Part shown: in pieces, positions 11,792 to 22,990 of the stretch
Numbering within the stretch: position 1 is the stretch's first letter
Layout of the letters: each line of letters starts with the position of its first letter
NCBI GenBank assembly: GCA_037178855.1
Contig: JASJZC010000007.1
Location: forward strand, 5,580,001-5,644,000
Length of the DNA stretch: 64,000 nucleotides
From: Oscheius sp. JU75
Taxonomy: Eukaryota; Nematoda; Chromadorea; Rhabditida; Rhabditidae
Direction: 5' to 3'
Program-made: the position numbers and the translations under genes
Notes under the pieces: model-generated
Seen by the model: only the letters and a program-made list of their open reading frames with translations
Told to the model about the DNA's origin: nothing
Databases searched by the model: none

Positions 11792-13524
11792 TTATGTGTG
11801 CAGTTGCACTGATATTTGTTCCGAATTGTTTCGTCTTCTTCTAAAAAAACGACGGACTCTTTGAATCAAAGCCAGCGAAACCGGTAAACAGAAAATTAGA
11901 GATACTGCAAAATGGTAACAGGAATAGACGATGAACTGAAAAATATGATTTCCTATTGCACTCTCACCCAACGTTGGCCTGAACATGAGTTTGGTAACTC
12001 GTGCTCTGTGTGCATTTACCCATATTGTAAGCAGTTAACTTGATGCTCAGAAAAGCCCCTACCTGTGGTTTGATCGATAGAGCCAAGCCAATCTTGTCTA
12101 CCACAATTAACGTCAATATCGTCTGCAGAACAAGAGCCACAAAGGTATTGAATCCAAAAACTAGACCATAAGAATAAGATGCCAGTCTTTCTGCTATATT
12201 GAACCTGAAACTCTCTGACATGGACGAACTTACCCATCTTACTGAGCAATGGTGATCATTCCTTGATAGATGATTCTATAGACTATGTAGCAAGCGTACA
12301 TCACGAAGAGATTTGAGGTTGTAGCCATAAGCATTAGCAACGCCCCCTGTGCTAGTGAACAGATTGTCAGACACGATTCCCCATATCGAGGCCAATCCAC
12401 GTTCAGCTTGTGCATAAGCATCACGACCGGGATACCTAAACACTAATGTCGCCCTCTCTATCAACTCACAAAACATTGGAACTGCTGCCTCTGTAAGACC
12501 ATTGTAAACGTTCTGGTTCTTCTCTATCACTGTTCCCCATAGTGTTTGGGTATAGTTTAACACCTGGGATATATGTATTGACAAAGAAGAGACTTTTTTG
12601 GATGCACCTGGTAAAAGATGCAGCTGGCAAGAGCCCACCATAGCGACCATTTGGTAATGAAAAAATTGGAATAGATCTCCTTAAAATCGTGATACATGCT
12701 CGAAAAATGCATGACCGCAAATGTCTTATAGGTGGCATTTTTTATCTCGTCTTTATTTTTCGCCAGGCCTGTAACCTTTTTGGTTGAAGTCTCTACTCTC
12801 TCACCTCTTGCCTCAAGCTTCTTTTCATACGCTTGTCTCCAAGAAATCATAGGTAGCAATACTGCAAAAGGAAGTGAAATGAACAAAGAAATTAGTGATA
12901 TCCAGTTGAGAGTTTGGTAGTCGCCCCATTTCAAAAGAATTATGAGCTGTGACAGTGCATAGGCTGTGAATCGACCACCCTGTAAAGCTGCTTGGGTGAT
13001 GGATGTTACCCTAAAAACAGTTCCTTTGCCTATAATATCTCTGTACCTCTTGAATTCGCGCCGTTCCACTTTCACATAAATGTACGCCGTATATGCTATT
13101 TCCGTTGCTGTTGCCCACCCGTAAAAAACTTCGATCGTTTGAAAAGGACGTTTTGAAAAAAAAGTACTCTCTTTACCTGTTGAACAGCGACAGAGCTTCC
13201 GAATACGAATAAGCACCATACAATGATATACGATAGCGCCTCAAAAATTAACACTGGTTTGTAGAGAAATAGGTCCGTTAAAATAAAGGTGGGAATGAGC
13301 ATGACCATGTATGAATAAGTCCATATTGGGTACACCTGAACTTTCTGTGATCTGACCCGAAACACACTTACAGCACTGTTGAGCGTATGCTCAGGGATTT
13401 TTAGAGTGCAGTGTTCATATTCGTAGAGATAAGGCTCAGACGGTCGAAATTCTTTGAGAAAACCATAGCAACACAGGATGAACGTAGTAACTTTCCATCC
13501 AAACTGAGGCAGAGGCGACTTCAT
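11792..13524 (-). CDS. SLC19-family folate/thiamine-type transporter
   Basis: SLC19 proteins are 12-helix plasma-membrane carriers for reduced folate or thiamine. Minus-strand exons are 13524-13372, 13335-13177, 13138-13047, 13010-12608, 12563-12470, 12435-12243, 12204-12063 and 11935-11792 (459 codons). The N-terminal signature [15 protein letters not shown], the mid-protein [13 protein letters not shown], the [10 protein letters not shown] motif and the late helix [18 protein letters not shown] match the family. Phases fit at every junction, but the second intron (13139-13176) ends in AA instead of AG. Another intron (12436-12469) is only 34 nt, and intron 13011-13046 is 36 nt, stop-free and in frame. 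Substrate (folate or thiamine) cannot be told from sequence alone. Confidence 0.92.
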
Positions 13525-13969
13525 ACTGAAAGTTGCCTTTTGATTGGAAAATGATACATAAATGAAAACTTTTTTCTTTCGGAAGCGCCAAAAACTGCAA
13601 CAAGGTTTAATTGAAACGGTTTGACTTACTGCTATCTTGGCGGATTAAGATAACAACGGCGTGCGAAATTTGTCTGCTACTCAAAAACTACATATTTACT
13701 ACCAACGTATTTTGTTTCAAAGTGAGTCAAATTAGATGTAGAACAGGTTCAGAATAGTCAAAAGTTTGTGAAGGTTGCCGCATTCAAAGCGTTTTCAGCA
13801 TTCCAAGAGGCAAAGTCAGCGAACAGACAGTTCTGGTACATAATGAACAGCTATGAGGAAAAGACCCATTTTATTACTTAATCGAAAATAAGCTTTGCAC
13901 ACGTGAAAATTAAAGCGAATAGGTAAAGCAATGAAGAAACAATTGGTACAAGGCTGACAAGGAGCGAAT
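13525..13969. other. Intergenic spacer
   Basis: This A/T-rich spacer lies between the SLC19-like gene start and the end of the Nudix gene, both on the minus strand. It should contain the transporter promoter and the Nudix 3' UTR. No further feature was seen. Confidence 0.4.
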
Positions 13970-14771
13970 TTAGGTCTGACGATCGCGATGCTCCATTGCC
14001 ATCTTCAGAACATTCTTGTGCTTGGCCTGCAACATGTTGAGAGCGTCTGAGACCAGATGCCAGCAGCGGATGCGACCGAGCACCCCCTCCTCCCAGGTGT
14101 CGTGCTCCTCGGAGACATCCATCAGAAAAATAGAGCTGTTGTTCTTCTTGATCTCATCCTAAAAACTTGATTTGTTTCAGTGCTGAGTGATCTAACCTTG
14201 ACAACGCCGACAAGACTAGTAGCTTTGCCCGTCACTCCGGCTTCTTCAAAGAGTTCTCTAGCAGCAGCGTCGGCGTGGCTCTCATCACCCTTATCGACTC
14301 CACCTCCTGGTAGGGACCAGGAGGTATTGGTACTTCCAGAGCTGACGAGCAGCACTTTGAGCTCTTCATTCTCGCCTGAAAAGATTCAAACTTTTCTAGT
14401 TTGTACATCACCTTTTTTTTAGATTATTTCATAAACTGTCTACAATGATTTAACCAGTTGTGTGAGCCTATAAATCACGGATGATTCGCGGATGGAACTC
14501 GCAGGAAACAAAACTAAGCCGTATCCTATGATTATCTTAGTGCGTCCGTGAAAAGAGCCTGTTTCTGTACAAAAAGAGAGTCTGGTCGATTACTGATCTA
14601 GGGCTAAGGTCATTTCCAAACACAGTCAAAACATTTTGAACTTGCTTGATTAACTAGCACCTTACCACGGAAAGCCACTCCCACAGCTCGGGTGCGCCAG
14701 CCATTGGCATCGCGGTTTCGGTCTCCTCCACCGAGAACAGCTTTCCAGGGATTCTTCACAGCAACAGACAT
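13970..14771 (-). CDS. Nudix hydrolase of the diphosphoinositol polyphosphate phosphohydrolase (DIPP/NUDT3) type
   Basis: Minus-strand exons are 14771-14666, 14375-14197 and 14158-13970 (157 codons). The protein carries a perfect Nudix box (Gx5Ex7REUxEExGU): G-VDKGD-E-SHADAAA-RELFEEAGV, preceded by the SWSLPGGG strand typical of DIPPs. The C-terminal DTWEEGVLGRIRCWH resembles the DIPP region that follows the catalytic box and ends in a basic helix. Members hydrolyse pyrophosphate groups of inositol pyrophosphates or diadenosine polyphosphates in the cytoplasm. The first intron (14376-14665) is 290 nt, long for this genome; the second is 38 nt. The length is a little shorter than human NUDT3 (172 aa). 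The family is secure; the exact substrate is inference. Confidence 0.9.
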
Positions 14772-16667
14772 GTCTGAAAGCCAATAGTGGATGAGGAATT
14801 AACGGCCAAAAGATTTGTCGGTTAGGGAATTGAAGGAGATAAGAAAGATGTGCCTATTTTACACATGTGATCAAACACTGACCATAATGCCCATGAGGGA
14901 AGGCCTATTTGAAGAAACACGATCACTGATTTCTCCAAGGCCAAACAGAGAATATAGTAGGTCAAGAATAGTAACGCGAAAAACAGAAACAGGAATTTTA
15001 GAAGAAGGTCTAAAGTGCCCAGACAGCCCAGCGCGTTACACGGTGCGCTCTATGAACGGTCAGGGCGGAGATTAGTGACGAATTTAACCATATGATTCGA
15101 AAATACCTCAGTACATATATATTTTGCAAGATAAAAGGTAAAGAATGGCATATTAGTCTAGTTAGAGTAATCGTAAACGACTGCTGTCTAATACACCTGA
15201 CGTATTCGGTTAACGATAATTCATCTTTGCAATTTCAGAGAATTTGCTGTGATTTCAATGTCTCTATCAGTTCCCAGTTATAAAAACTCGGTTCTAAAAA
15301 AAACACAGAGCAGCTAGATGGCTACCGTCCTTGATTCAAGACCACCCTTTTGCAACACATTGTAAAAACAAGAAGGAACAGACAAAACAGTGATGTCAAA
15401 CTAAACACACCTTAAGGGTTGATGAAAACATATTACGAAGTTGGACGAGAAACCACTGTCAAGAAAAGGGAAAAAAGCTTCTTAATCGAAAAAGTTTCCG
15501 TCGCGTTCGAGGGCACTTACAGCTTTTGTGACCTTTTACGAAATGGCGAAAGTTGAATAGGTGACCGGCTGACTATTTTGTGACTAATTATTAGAAACAC
15601 TTGGACTCGTCTGACCGGTCAGCACCAAATGACGTTTTTAGCTTATTCGAGCGTGCTATTTGTTATTTTAGAGATCGTGAATCATACAGTATGGAAGTCC
15701 CACACAGATGATGTACTCTGTGGGAGCGCTCCTGTCTTGTGCGTTCTGCAAGCATTGGCTGCAGAACTTTTGGAACGCAGCTGGGTGTTTTTTAAGGTTT
15801 CGCTAAAATGCCTCGTTTGCGTTTTCACGGTTTCATTAGCATGTGACTCACGGGATCCACTACCTGGTTCTGGACTCACTTCTGTCATCGTTCCCCTTCT
15901 CAGCTGCAGGCTTGTTGGTAGAGTCCATGGCTATGCAGCAGAGCGGATGGGCGACTCAGGCATCGAACGAAGTGGCTGAGAAAAACGATTATGAAACAAT
16001 CAATGGTCAAAAGAGCGAACAGTCTGTCCCAGACATGAATTTTCATGCAACGTTTCCGGTCACACTTGCTTAATCAGAAAAGAGAGGTCAATTGAAACTG
16101 AACTAGTACTTGGCACAGCACCTTATTGCAAAGTTATGAAGAAGGAAAAAAAATTTATAGGACGTCCGGCGCAGACGGAATACCAAGGAGAAACCGTTGG
16201 TCGCACCGCCAATTCACGGAGACTGATTGTAGGCTAAATGAGGGCAGTCTGTTTACAACTCCTTGCACTGCTCACATCACTTTCTTAGTTATATATCGAC
16301 TGATTACTGAGAAGCTCCTCCTCGTCTTTCTTGTATCCGTTTTTCAGCTTGATCACGCAGGCCATTCAGATATGTCGTCGCTTCATAACATTCGGAGGCC
16401 AGGAAGCAAACCGCAGTGACTGAAATGAAAAAAGGTTTATTACAGCTCTAAAATGAAGAATACTGTTTAACTAAAAATCCACAATATTATACTTTCCAAA
16501 AAAGAAGTTGTAGCTTCAGGAATAGTGTATTCAGATAGCGTTCTATTTTAAGGACAACGAAGTCGCACAAAAACGTTCTCATTGTTGAACCCTTTGGGAA
16601 TGTCACTCCTTTTTTTAACACTTTTTCAGATGCCAGTCAGACCACCTCGACCTCTGTCGCTTTTAGT
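14772..16667. other. Poorly coding interval, possible tiny two-exon gene
   Basis: No gene could be supported firmly. One weak minus-strand candidate joins an exon starting at the ATG near 15932 (MDSTNKPAAEKGNDDR, donor gtgagt) to a Cys-containing exon at about 15765-15660 (FCSQCLQNAQDRSAPTEY), giving about 53 codons. The other long ORFs lack splice or family support. Confidence 0.25.
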
Positions 16668-16886
16668 TTAACTCGGACGAGATGCTCTGATCAATGCTCG
16701 AGTAAGATTACGATCCAGTTGCAGTACGTATGCACTGTGGTTGCCAACGGCTGCTGGTGCATGACCCAACGGACATTCAGTGGTCCAGATCATGGGTGAA
16801 TTGCCAAAGAAAGGAGAGAAGACGGTGAGGAAGAGAAGCAGAATATCGACATATCGGACGAGATCGTTCGAGTTTGATTCGGTCAT
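16668..16886 (-). CDS. Weak candidate: 72-codon ORF with one hydrophobic segment
   Basis: This single minus-strand ORF starts MTESNSNDLVRYVD and has a hydrophobic stretch (ILLLFLTVFSPFF) near residues 14-27, followed by a polar tail ending RALIRASRPS. No family was recognised, and no splice signal or regulatory context supports it. It could belong to the ORF just upstream (16928-17263) or be a chance reading frame. Confidence 0.2.
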   Translation of the reverse strand: MTESNSNDLVRYVDILLLFLTVFSPFFGNSPMIWTTECPLGHAPAAVGNHSAYVLQLDRNLTRALIRASRPS

Positions 16887-16927
16887 ATAGGAGCTCTAGA
16901 AGATGCAACTATTCGACAAGGACATGA

Positions 16928-17263
16928 TCAACTAGATCCTGGACTCGAGAATCTATAGCGATCAGGAGAATACGGCTCACACAAAGGTTGGACGACGCAA
17001 GACAGCATCTCGGTCTGAAAGCCAAAAGATGAAGCAAATGCGTCAACGAAGAGTCCGCCAGAGAAGAAACTCTTATTTCGTGGCCGGCAGCAAAGGAAAC
17101 AGGATGATAACATGCAGCTGACCGTCGCAAGAACTACAACCAGAAACCATTTTGATATTGTTGCGTCTGTTGGATTCTGCACAGCAAAACTTTCAGCCAC
17201 TTCTTGGTGTCGTCGTACGTGGAACACAATGCCATTAGTTTCACCCCCTCATCAGAATCCGTG
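16928..17263 (-). CDS. Candidate 3' coding exon of a single-pass membrane protein
   Basis: An open minus-strand frame begins after a possible acceptor at about 17264 and ends at a stop at 16928. It reads as a short ectodomain (NGIVFHVRRHQEVAESF), a clear 20-residue transmembrane helix (WFLVVVLATVSCMLSSCFLCC), a basic stop-transfer (RPRNK) and a tail rich in Tyr, Pro and Ser. Upstream exons on this strand were not found, and the neighbouring plus-strand gene at 17392 occupies the expected space. It may be a gene remnant. Confidence 0.3.
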
Positions 17264-17391
17264 TCGTGTCGTCGACATGGACCTAGGCTCAAACCCCATA
17301 ATTTGGCTGTTCCTCCACTGTGATTTATTTTCTGCGTCGCATAGTAACGTTCGTGTGAGCTTCTTCGCTTAACAGCCATTCAACTGATTCA

Positions 17392-17728
17392 ATGTTGATC
17401 ATCTTCCTCATCGTACTCCTGGCAGGACGTGCTTTTGGTCAAAACTATACTGGTCAAGACTATCGCATAACTTCTACTACTCTCAAGCCAACATTAGCTC
17501 TTTTCGGAGTTCTGTTCCTTGTGGTAAATAACATAACGATAGGTTTAAGTATTCCACATTCAGCTAATGATTCTGGCAATAAAAATGTTCAACTGGGGCC
17601 GACCGATCTTCTACGAGAAAGTGTCACAGCAATGTACTGAGCCGCTGCAGCAGGGCACAACACTCCGTCAGCATCTCGCCGATAACGCGTATGAAAACCC
17701 CATAATTATGGAGGAGACTACCGTGTAA
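17392..17728 (+). CDS. Small single-pass membrane protein with signal peptide
   Basis: Two exons (17392-17523 and 17564-17728), joined in phase 0 across a 40-nt GT-AG intron, give 98 codons. The protein has a classic signal peptide (MLIIFLIVLLAGRAFG), an ectodomain of about 20 residues with one N-glycosylation sequon (NYTG), a transmembrane helix (LALFGVLFLVLMILAIKMF) formed exactly across the splice junction, and a tail of about 45 residues ending NAYENPIIMEETTV. That a continuous helix appears only after splicing supports the model. No family was recognised. The NAYENP motif could be a tyrosine-based sorting or signalling site, which is speculation. Confidence 0.6.
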
Positions 17729-19379
17729 GACCAGTTAGAATATACAAACCGATAAAATGTTTACCGATACTACAGTTGTATATTTATAGTTGCCAGTTTG
17801 ATTGCAACTGGTATTTTCCAAAAGCAGTCAATGCAAATAGTGACTCAGTTGTTTACAAACCTAGTCTGCAAGCCTATATGTCTGTTTTAATGACAGTTTC
17901 ACGACTCAATGCTAAACTTCTATAGGCCAGACCTGTATATGGCAATACGAAGAAGGTAGTGGCGGCAAGTTCTTGCACAAACCGATTACCAAATGTTCTT
18001 AAGGAATTTTGCAACTTCTGTAGAGCGCTACTTCCTGACAGCTATGGGCTTTCTGCTCTCTTGACACAATCCGATATCACAAATGTTCAGACTAATTCGT
18101 TGTCTACTACCATACATTTTGACCGCCATCATCAAAAAAGTAAGGTGTCAAATGTTCGCAAGAGTACCATGAGCACAGAGCGATTCAAAAGCAGCTATAA
18201 AACGCTTGTAAGTTTATTCAGCAAAATATTCATAGTGGACGACGGCAGATCAGTAACCAAACATCTAATGTTTTAGAAGTTTCACACGTACAGTGTAGGG
18301 TTAAACATGCTGAATCCAATTTTAGACCGGTTTGATGTTCGCTGTGAGGATGAAACCGACATGGTTCGGGAAAGGGGTTTCTTTGGAAATGTCTTCTAGC
18401 ACAGCTCTAAATGATCGCTTCCTGTTGATCGACTATTTCCACATATCGAAGCTAACGAAACAAGAAAGTTAGCGAAGAAAAATCCAAAGTCAAGCTGTAT
18501 TGTTACAGGAGTATGTTGAAGAAACGCTGCATCTTCTAAGAAGAGGCGTACATGCCCACAATATCGTTTGGAGACATCGGATTTGATTATCACTTCATGA
18601 GAGTTTTGGGAACATATCTCTCTTCGCCAGTTCAGCCGACGGTTAAATAACTGGAGCGTACAGTAAGCTGAAGTGTTCCTTAATGATCGTTCAAAAGAAG
18701 ACAGTCACTATTCGACTGGAAGAGTTACCGCCGGAATAAGTTATGGAAGTATTTGACCAGTTGTCACATCGCTCAAACGTTGAAATACTATGTAGAAGCA
18801 ACCCCCCCCCAAAGAACAGTTCTCCCAGTCTCCTGGCATTCTTGAGAGTAAGTGTTGTTTGTGTCTAACGTAACATGTTTCAGAAAAGGGATTGAAGATA
18901 ATCATGTTTGATGACCGACCAAAGTCTTTTCTTGGCATACCACAAAAACGATTTCTTTCACTGTCAAAAAAGACTCAAACTTAATGATCTACATTGAATG
19001 GAATTCAGGCATTCAGACTAGAATGAAGATCAAAAGTTTTACTGCAGTACACCAAATGATCTAGTTCCTCTCACAAGATATCCCTGTTGACGTAAATAAC
19101 TCCTCTGCACTCAAGTGTATGACCAAAAGGCTTGCCAAGTTCAACTCACTACAATAAAGCATACTTTGAAACCAGTCTATTCTCTGCTGATCCTTTCGGT
19201 TCCATACCTTTGTCACGGGTGAGCGCGTTTTCCAGGGCTTTGTGCAGTGCGTCGCTTTTGAGGTACACGCAAGCTTTTCAGAACTAGGTCAAAAGCATCT
19301 CGTTCATATCGACTTTTCTGACAACGAAAACGCTTTCACTCTCCTCCAGTCTCTTTCTTGGTATTCTTCATAGCTCACC
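17729..19379. other. Intergenic interval with frame-broken coding-like sequence
   Basis: Between the small membrane protein and the SET gene there is no intact gene. A decayed or misassembled coding region is described separately (17937-18985). The last 400 bp before the SET start should contain its promoter. Confidence 0.4.
17937..18985 (+). pseudogene. Possible decayed gene with several frame breaks
   Basis: Protein-like plus-strand segments occur in sequence but in different frames: RFDVRCEDETDMVRERGFFGN (from about 18326), VDRLFPHIEANETRKLAKK (about 18425), EYVEETLHLLRRGVHAHN (about 18511), then either RLEELPPE-stop-VMEVFDQL or RRNKLWKYLTSCHIAQTLKY (about 18700-18790), a nine-base C run at about 18802-18810, and a final spliced piece GILE plus KKGLKIIMFDDRPKSFLG ending at about 18985. 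One or two bases more or fewer in the C run would join two of the frames. The LPPE...VFDQL reading is loosely F-box-like. Decay, assembly error and chance are all possible. Confidence 0.3.
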
Positions 19380-20244
19380 ATGGATTCGCCCACTCGGCAG
19401 CCAACTAAAGCGGAAATCCATGCTGGAATGGATGATGTGCAAGCGGAACTTGATGAATTAAGTCAGAAGGAAGCAGACGAAGTTGTCCAGGTATGACAGA
19501 TTTCCACGCCTTTACAAAAGATTTTAGATAGAAGAAGCAACAGACAGACTCCGTTTCCCTTTGTATGAGAAAAGGGCGAGTCTTATTGACAAAATCCCCA
19601 ACTTTTGGGGGAGGGCTTGGCTCAACCACTCCATACTTCGGACAATCGTGAAACCAGAAGAAATCAACCTGGTCTTCGCTATCAAAGCTTTGGAGGTACA
19701 GTTTTCCTCACCTGCAAAAAATAGCAGCTGTATTCAGATTGACGACTTTGACAACATGACATCGTTCAAGATCCGTATCTACTTTGGTAAGAACTCGTTC
19801 TTTCGAAATCCAAAGGTAAGAAAATATTGGTGATTAAATTCTCAATATTTCAGATTGAGAAAAGCCTTAGATTCGTGGAGAAAGCTGGATCGACCACCAA
19901 CAACATTAAATGGAAAACAGGAAGCGAACCAGACCTCACTCAAGAAGATGTTCAGGCTATGTGTTTTGTACAATGGCTCGCCTCTCCCATTGATCCGATT
20001 CGGGATCTTTTTTCCGAGGTTAGTTTTCTACAAACCAGGATGATTTTATCTGTTTGATGAATTTTTGGTCGGCTTTTTCCTTTGGCTTATGTTGGTTTTA
20101 AAAATTGTGATTCAGTGTGTCAAGACCGAACTTTATGCCAATCCCGTGAAGTTCTACTCCCTTCCTTGTGCTCATGAGCCTACCGAAGAAGAGTCATCCA
20201 GCCCGAGCTCCGTTTCCAGCGAGCATTCTGAAGAACTTACGTAG
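19380..20244 (+). CDS. SET: SET/TAF-I NAP-family histone chaperone and PP2A inhibitor
   Basis: Exons are 19380-19490, 19528-19695, 19738-19815, 19854-20018 and 20116-20244 (216 codons). NAP-fold proteins bind histones as dimers; SET also inhibits PP2A. The N-terminal dimerisation helix (DVQAELDELSQKEADEVVQ) is followed by the hallmark EKRASLIDKIPNFWGRAWLNH, then the earmuff strands DFDNMTSFKIRIYFGKNSFF, a NIKWKTG segment and FVQWLASP. The acidic tail of vertebrate SET is reduced here to a short Glu/Ser-rich end. Start: first ATG in a good context (accATGG), in frame with the helix. The family is certain; orthology to SET rather than NAP1 rests on length and the IPNFW context. Confidence 0.93.
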
Positions 20245-20645
20245 TTCTTGATCTCGTGAAAAGTACGTTGTTGCTGTTGTTGTTGTCTGTTGAAATAAAC
20301 TGTTTTGCTACACGTTGCAGTCTAACCTGCTTTACTTTTCAACACCAATTGATATGACTCATTGTGGTTATGTTCCGGACGTTGTGATGAGACTGTAGAC
20401 CCGTCGAAAGACATCTATTGTTCAATGTTTGGACCCGATTTCAAAACAGGAATGTGAATATCTCGTCGCCTAGTTTTCAGTTATGAAACCACATTTCTCT
20501 ACAATGCGGCTGTTTCTTGGTTGTTTGTCGCCAAATCGGTAAGTGCGCCCCAGTTCAAAGCATCAAGTTTTTGGCTGTTTACCTTGTTTAAACAGCTCGC
20601 TTTTGCCGAAACCACAACTTCGACATTCTCAAGTTTTCCAGAGAA

Positions 20646-22291
20646 ATGCCATCTGGTTGTTGCTCAAATTGTAGGACCAAATACTCCTTCTTGAATCCAG
20701 AGGTAAGCGTTTTTCCGACCACAAAGCATTGTTTTCAGAATGGCTGTTCAAGTTGTGCCTTTTCTTTTTGCTCAAAGTGCATCGGGTACAAAGCGATGAT
20801 GCCACGTCTGGCAGACAAACCGGTATCCGTTTGTTATGCCTGTTATCAGAAGTTGAACGACCAAAAAGTAAAGCAATTGGTGCAGGTATGTTAACTTCAT
20901 TTAGGTGATACATATTTTTCAGGCCCCAAATGTTCCTCCAGTTCAACAGCCTAACAATATGCAGTGGTGGGGCGAGAACTTACCTCCTCCGTCGTTGCGA
21001 CAACCGGCCGGTAAGGAACTTTCTGCATCTTTAAATATGTTTGAACTAGGACATTCAAGACCACTCGCCCAAGCACGCCGAAGACAACCTCCCCAAGATA
21101 AAGTACTACAACAACCCGAAGAGCCTGTTCTGGATCCTTTCGTACACGAATACGAAAAGCGATTGGCCGCTCTAAAAGAAAGCGGTATGTCCTAAAGTTT
21201 TCTTTCGACTAGGTTCTCGTTCAGAAGTACCAAAAGTAATTCCAACAGTAGAAGAAATTGAAAATCGGTTAGCTGCTCTGAGAGAATGTGATGTCGAGCT
21301 GATACGGAATCCACGATCTGTAAGTCAGATCCATGTGGAAAACAAAATAGTTTAAGTGGTTTGACGCTCCTACCAACGATATTCGCGGGAACGATCCGCT
21401 TGAACTGATGAAACACGCCAAGGCACGGGCACAGCTGGACGAACAGTAAGCATTCTTGTCTGTTACGCATTACAGGCTTGGCTCGTGACAGGTAGATTAT
21501 GTTAAGCTACCGGAGCAACGCTTTCCCAGAGACGTATCTCCCAAACTGACTCAATTTGGCTTGACTTGCGAAGAGTAATTGCTGTCACAAAGTATCTGTG
21601 ACAAATAGTTATTTAGGACTTCAGACACACATACACACAGACTTGTGGGCATTTTGAACTAAGTTGTAACTTTAGCTATGATCCTGATAACGTGATTCAA
21701 AGAAAATTCAATGAACTGAAAGAGGGACCAATAAACGTTGCCGAAACGTCATACGATCCTGCTCGGATGTCAATGGTTTCAGGAGCAACAGAATTCAGCG
21801 AGGCAACCAAAGAAGAATTGGAACAGATCAACAAGTGAGAGTCTTTCTGCTTTACATCATTTCCTCAGATTGATGAACGAAGCTGAGAAAAGCGTGAAGG
21901 CTGCAGAAGAACGGTTGAAAGACGACGTCTCTGTTCAGAAAGAGCTCACACATGTAATGACTAGAGGTTCATTTCTTTACTTTCTTTGAAAATTTCTACA
22001 TTTCAGCAAGACAAAAGTCTCTCGATGTCGACAAGACGAACAATCAAGTGCAACAAGAGTTTTCAAGATTCTGGGATCGTCAAGCCCAAAAACAGGTTAG
22101 GAATGAGCTTCTTCTTTTTCCACATTATTTTTCAGGAAAACATCGATAATTCAGAGGAAGAAGTTGACGATGAAACTATTCGAAAAATTGTTGCTGAAGC
22201 GGAAGCCGCCCCTGATGAACCAGCTCCCCTACCAGAGAGCTCTAGTCCTCAGAAGAAGAAGAATTTTTTTAACAAGATTTTCAAACGGTGA
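20646..22291 (+). CDS. ZFYVE19: ANCHR/ZFYVE19-like abscission-checkpoint regulator with FYVE-type zinc finger
   Basis: ANCHR retains VPS4 at the midbody in the NoCut checkpoint. Exons are 20646-20702, 20739-20885, 20923-21184 (with a probable 39-nt in-frame intron at 21011-21049), 21225-21319, 21357-21445, 21676-21834, 21869-21966, 22007-22095 and 22136-22291. The N-terminal zinc finger has the pattern CCSNCRTKYSF...CSSCAFSFCSKCIGY...CYACY. Two copies of a helix resembling the MIT-interacting motif follow: YEKRLAALKE and IENRLAALREC, as in human ANCHR. The C-terminus ends in an acidic helix and KKKNFFNKIFKR. The C-terminal B-box-like zinc finger of the vertebrate protein is absent. The 21967-22006 intron was chosen because only that donor keeps the frame of both flanking exons. 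Confidence 0.88.
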
Positions 22292-22990
22292 TTACATATA
22301 TGGGATCTCCTTCGCTTGACAAGGTAGCCTTTTTACTTCATGTGTAGATCCCGTCGTTTTTATAAACTTTTAATGCCCTCTACATGAATAACCTTGATGT
22401 GCGCTCTACCTTTCGTTTAAATCACGTTAACGACAATGGCAGCCATCGATGAGCAGATTAGTTGGGGGAAGAGACTGGGCGGAAGCAATTTGTAACAAGT
22501 AGAGTAAGCTAGAGCTTGTTAATATGGTCAACTGACAATTGTTTCCGGACCTAGATTTTTGGGACATCGTCAAACAGAGAATGCAAGCATTGCTTCCCAG
22601 TCTCTTCTGAGCATCAAAATTGAGCAGATTTCTGTTTTTCAACGAAGTACCCTGTAGTGACCTCAAACTGACAAAAGAAAACAATTTGCCCTATGTTGGG
22701 ATTGATATGATTCACAGCCCAGCGCGCTATCCTAACCGCTGAGCTATTGCGGGCGGCAGCGCCCCCTGTGACAGCGGCTACGCACAAACACACAGACACC
22801 GTTGCGCTTTAGTAAGAGAGATTTATTTCTGTCCTTCCGTCTTGGACATCATCGTGAGTAGGAGTGTTTGAACTTCGAGAAGAGTACCCTTCCCCCTTTT
22901 TAAGCATTCAAACAATATTCCAGACATAGAGATTCATTATTTGTCAAACAAAAAGCATAGACGTATTCATCAGTTCTGAGACTTTTGTAT
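22292..22990. other. Intergenic region with a tRNA-like segment
   Basis: This spacer separates the convergent ANCHR-like and one-RRM genes. It holds both 3' UTRs and a minus-strand tRNA-like segment (22689-22757), listed separately. Confidence 0.4.
22689..22757 (-). repeat. tRNA-like segment (degenerate tRNA or tRNA-derived SINE head)
   Basis: On the minus strand the sequence TAGCTCAGCGG (22746-22736) matches the RNA polymerase III A-box (TRGYNNARNGG). It is followed by GTTAGGATAGCGCGC and, about 30 nt on, by a weak B-box-like stretch ending CAATCCC. GCCC and GGGC ends could pair. The anticodon stem does not form, so it is not a functional tRNA as read. A tRNA-derived SINE or a tRNA pseudogene is the best guess. 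Confidence 0.35.

Noticed and set aside
11978-12062. Reading through the last SLC19 intron, which is open in frame for about 31 codons
   Set aside because: The family aligns KPQ directly to FIVYSCYHF (exon at 11935), so the 127-nt intron is spliced out; the open stretch is a shadow.
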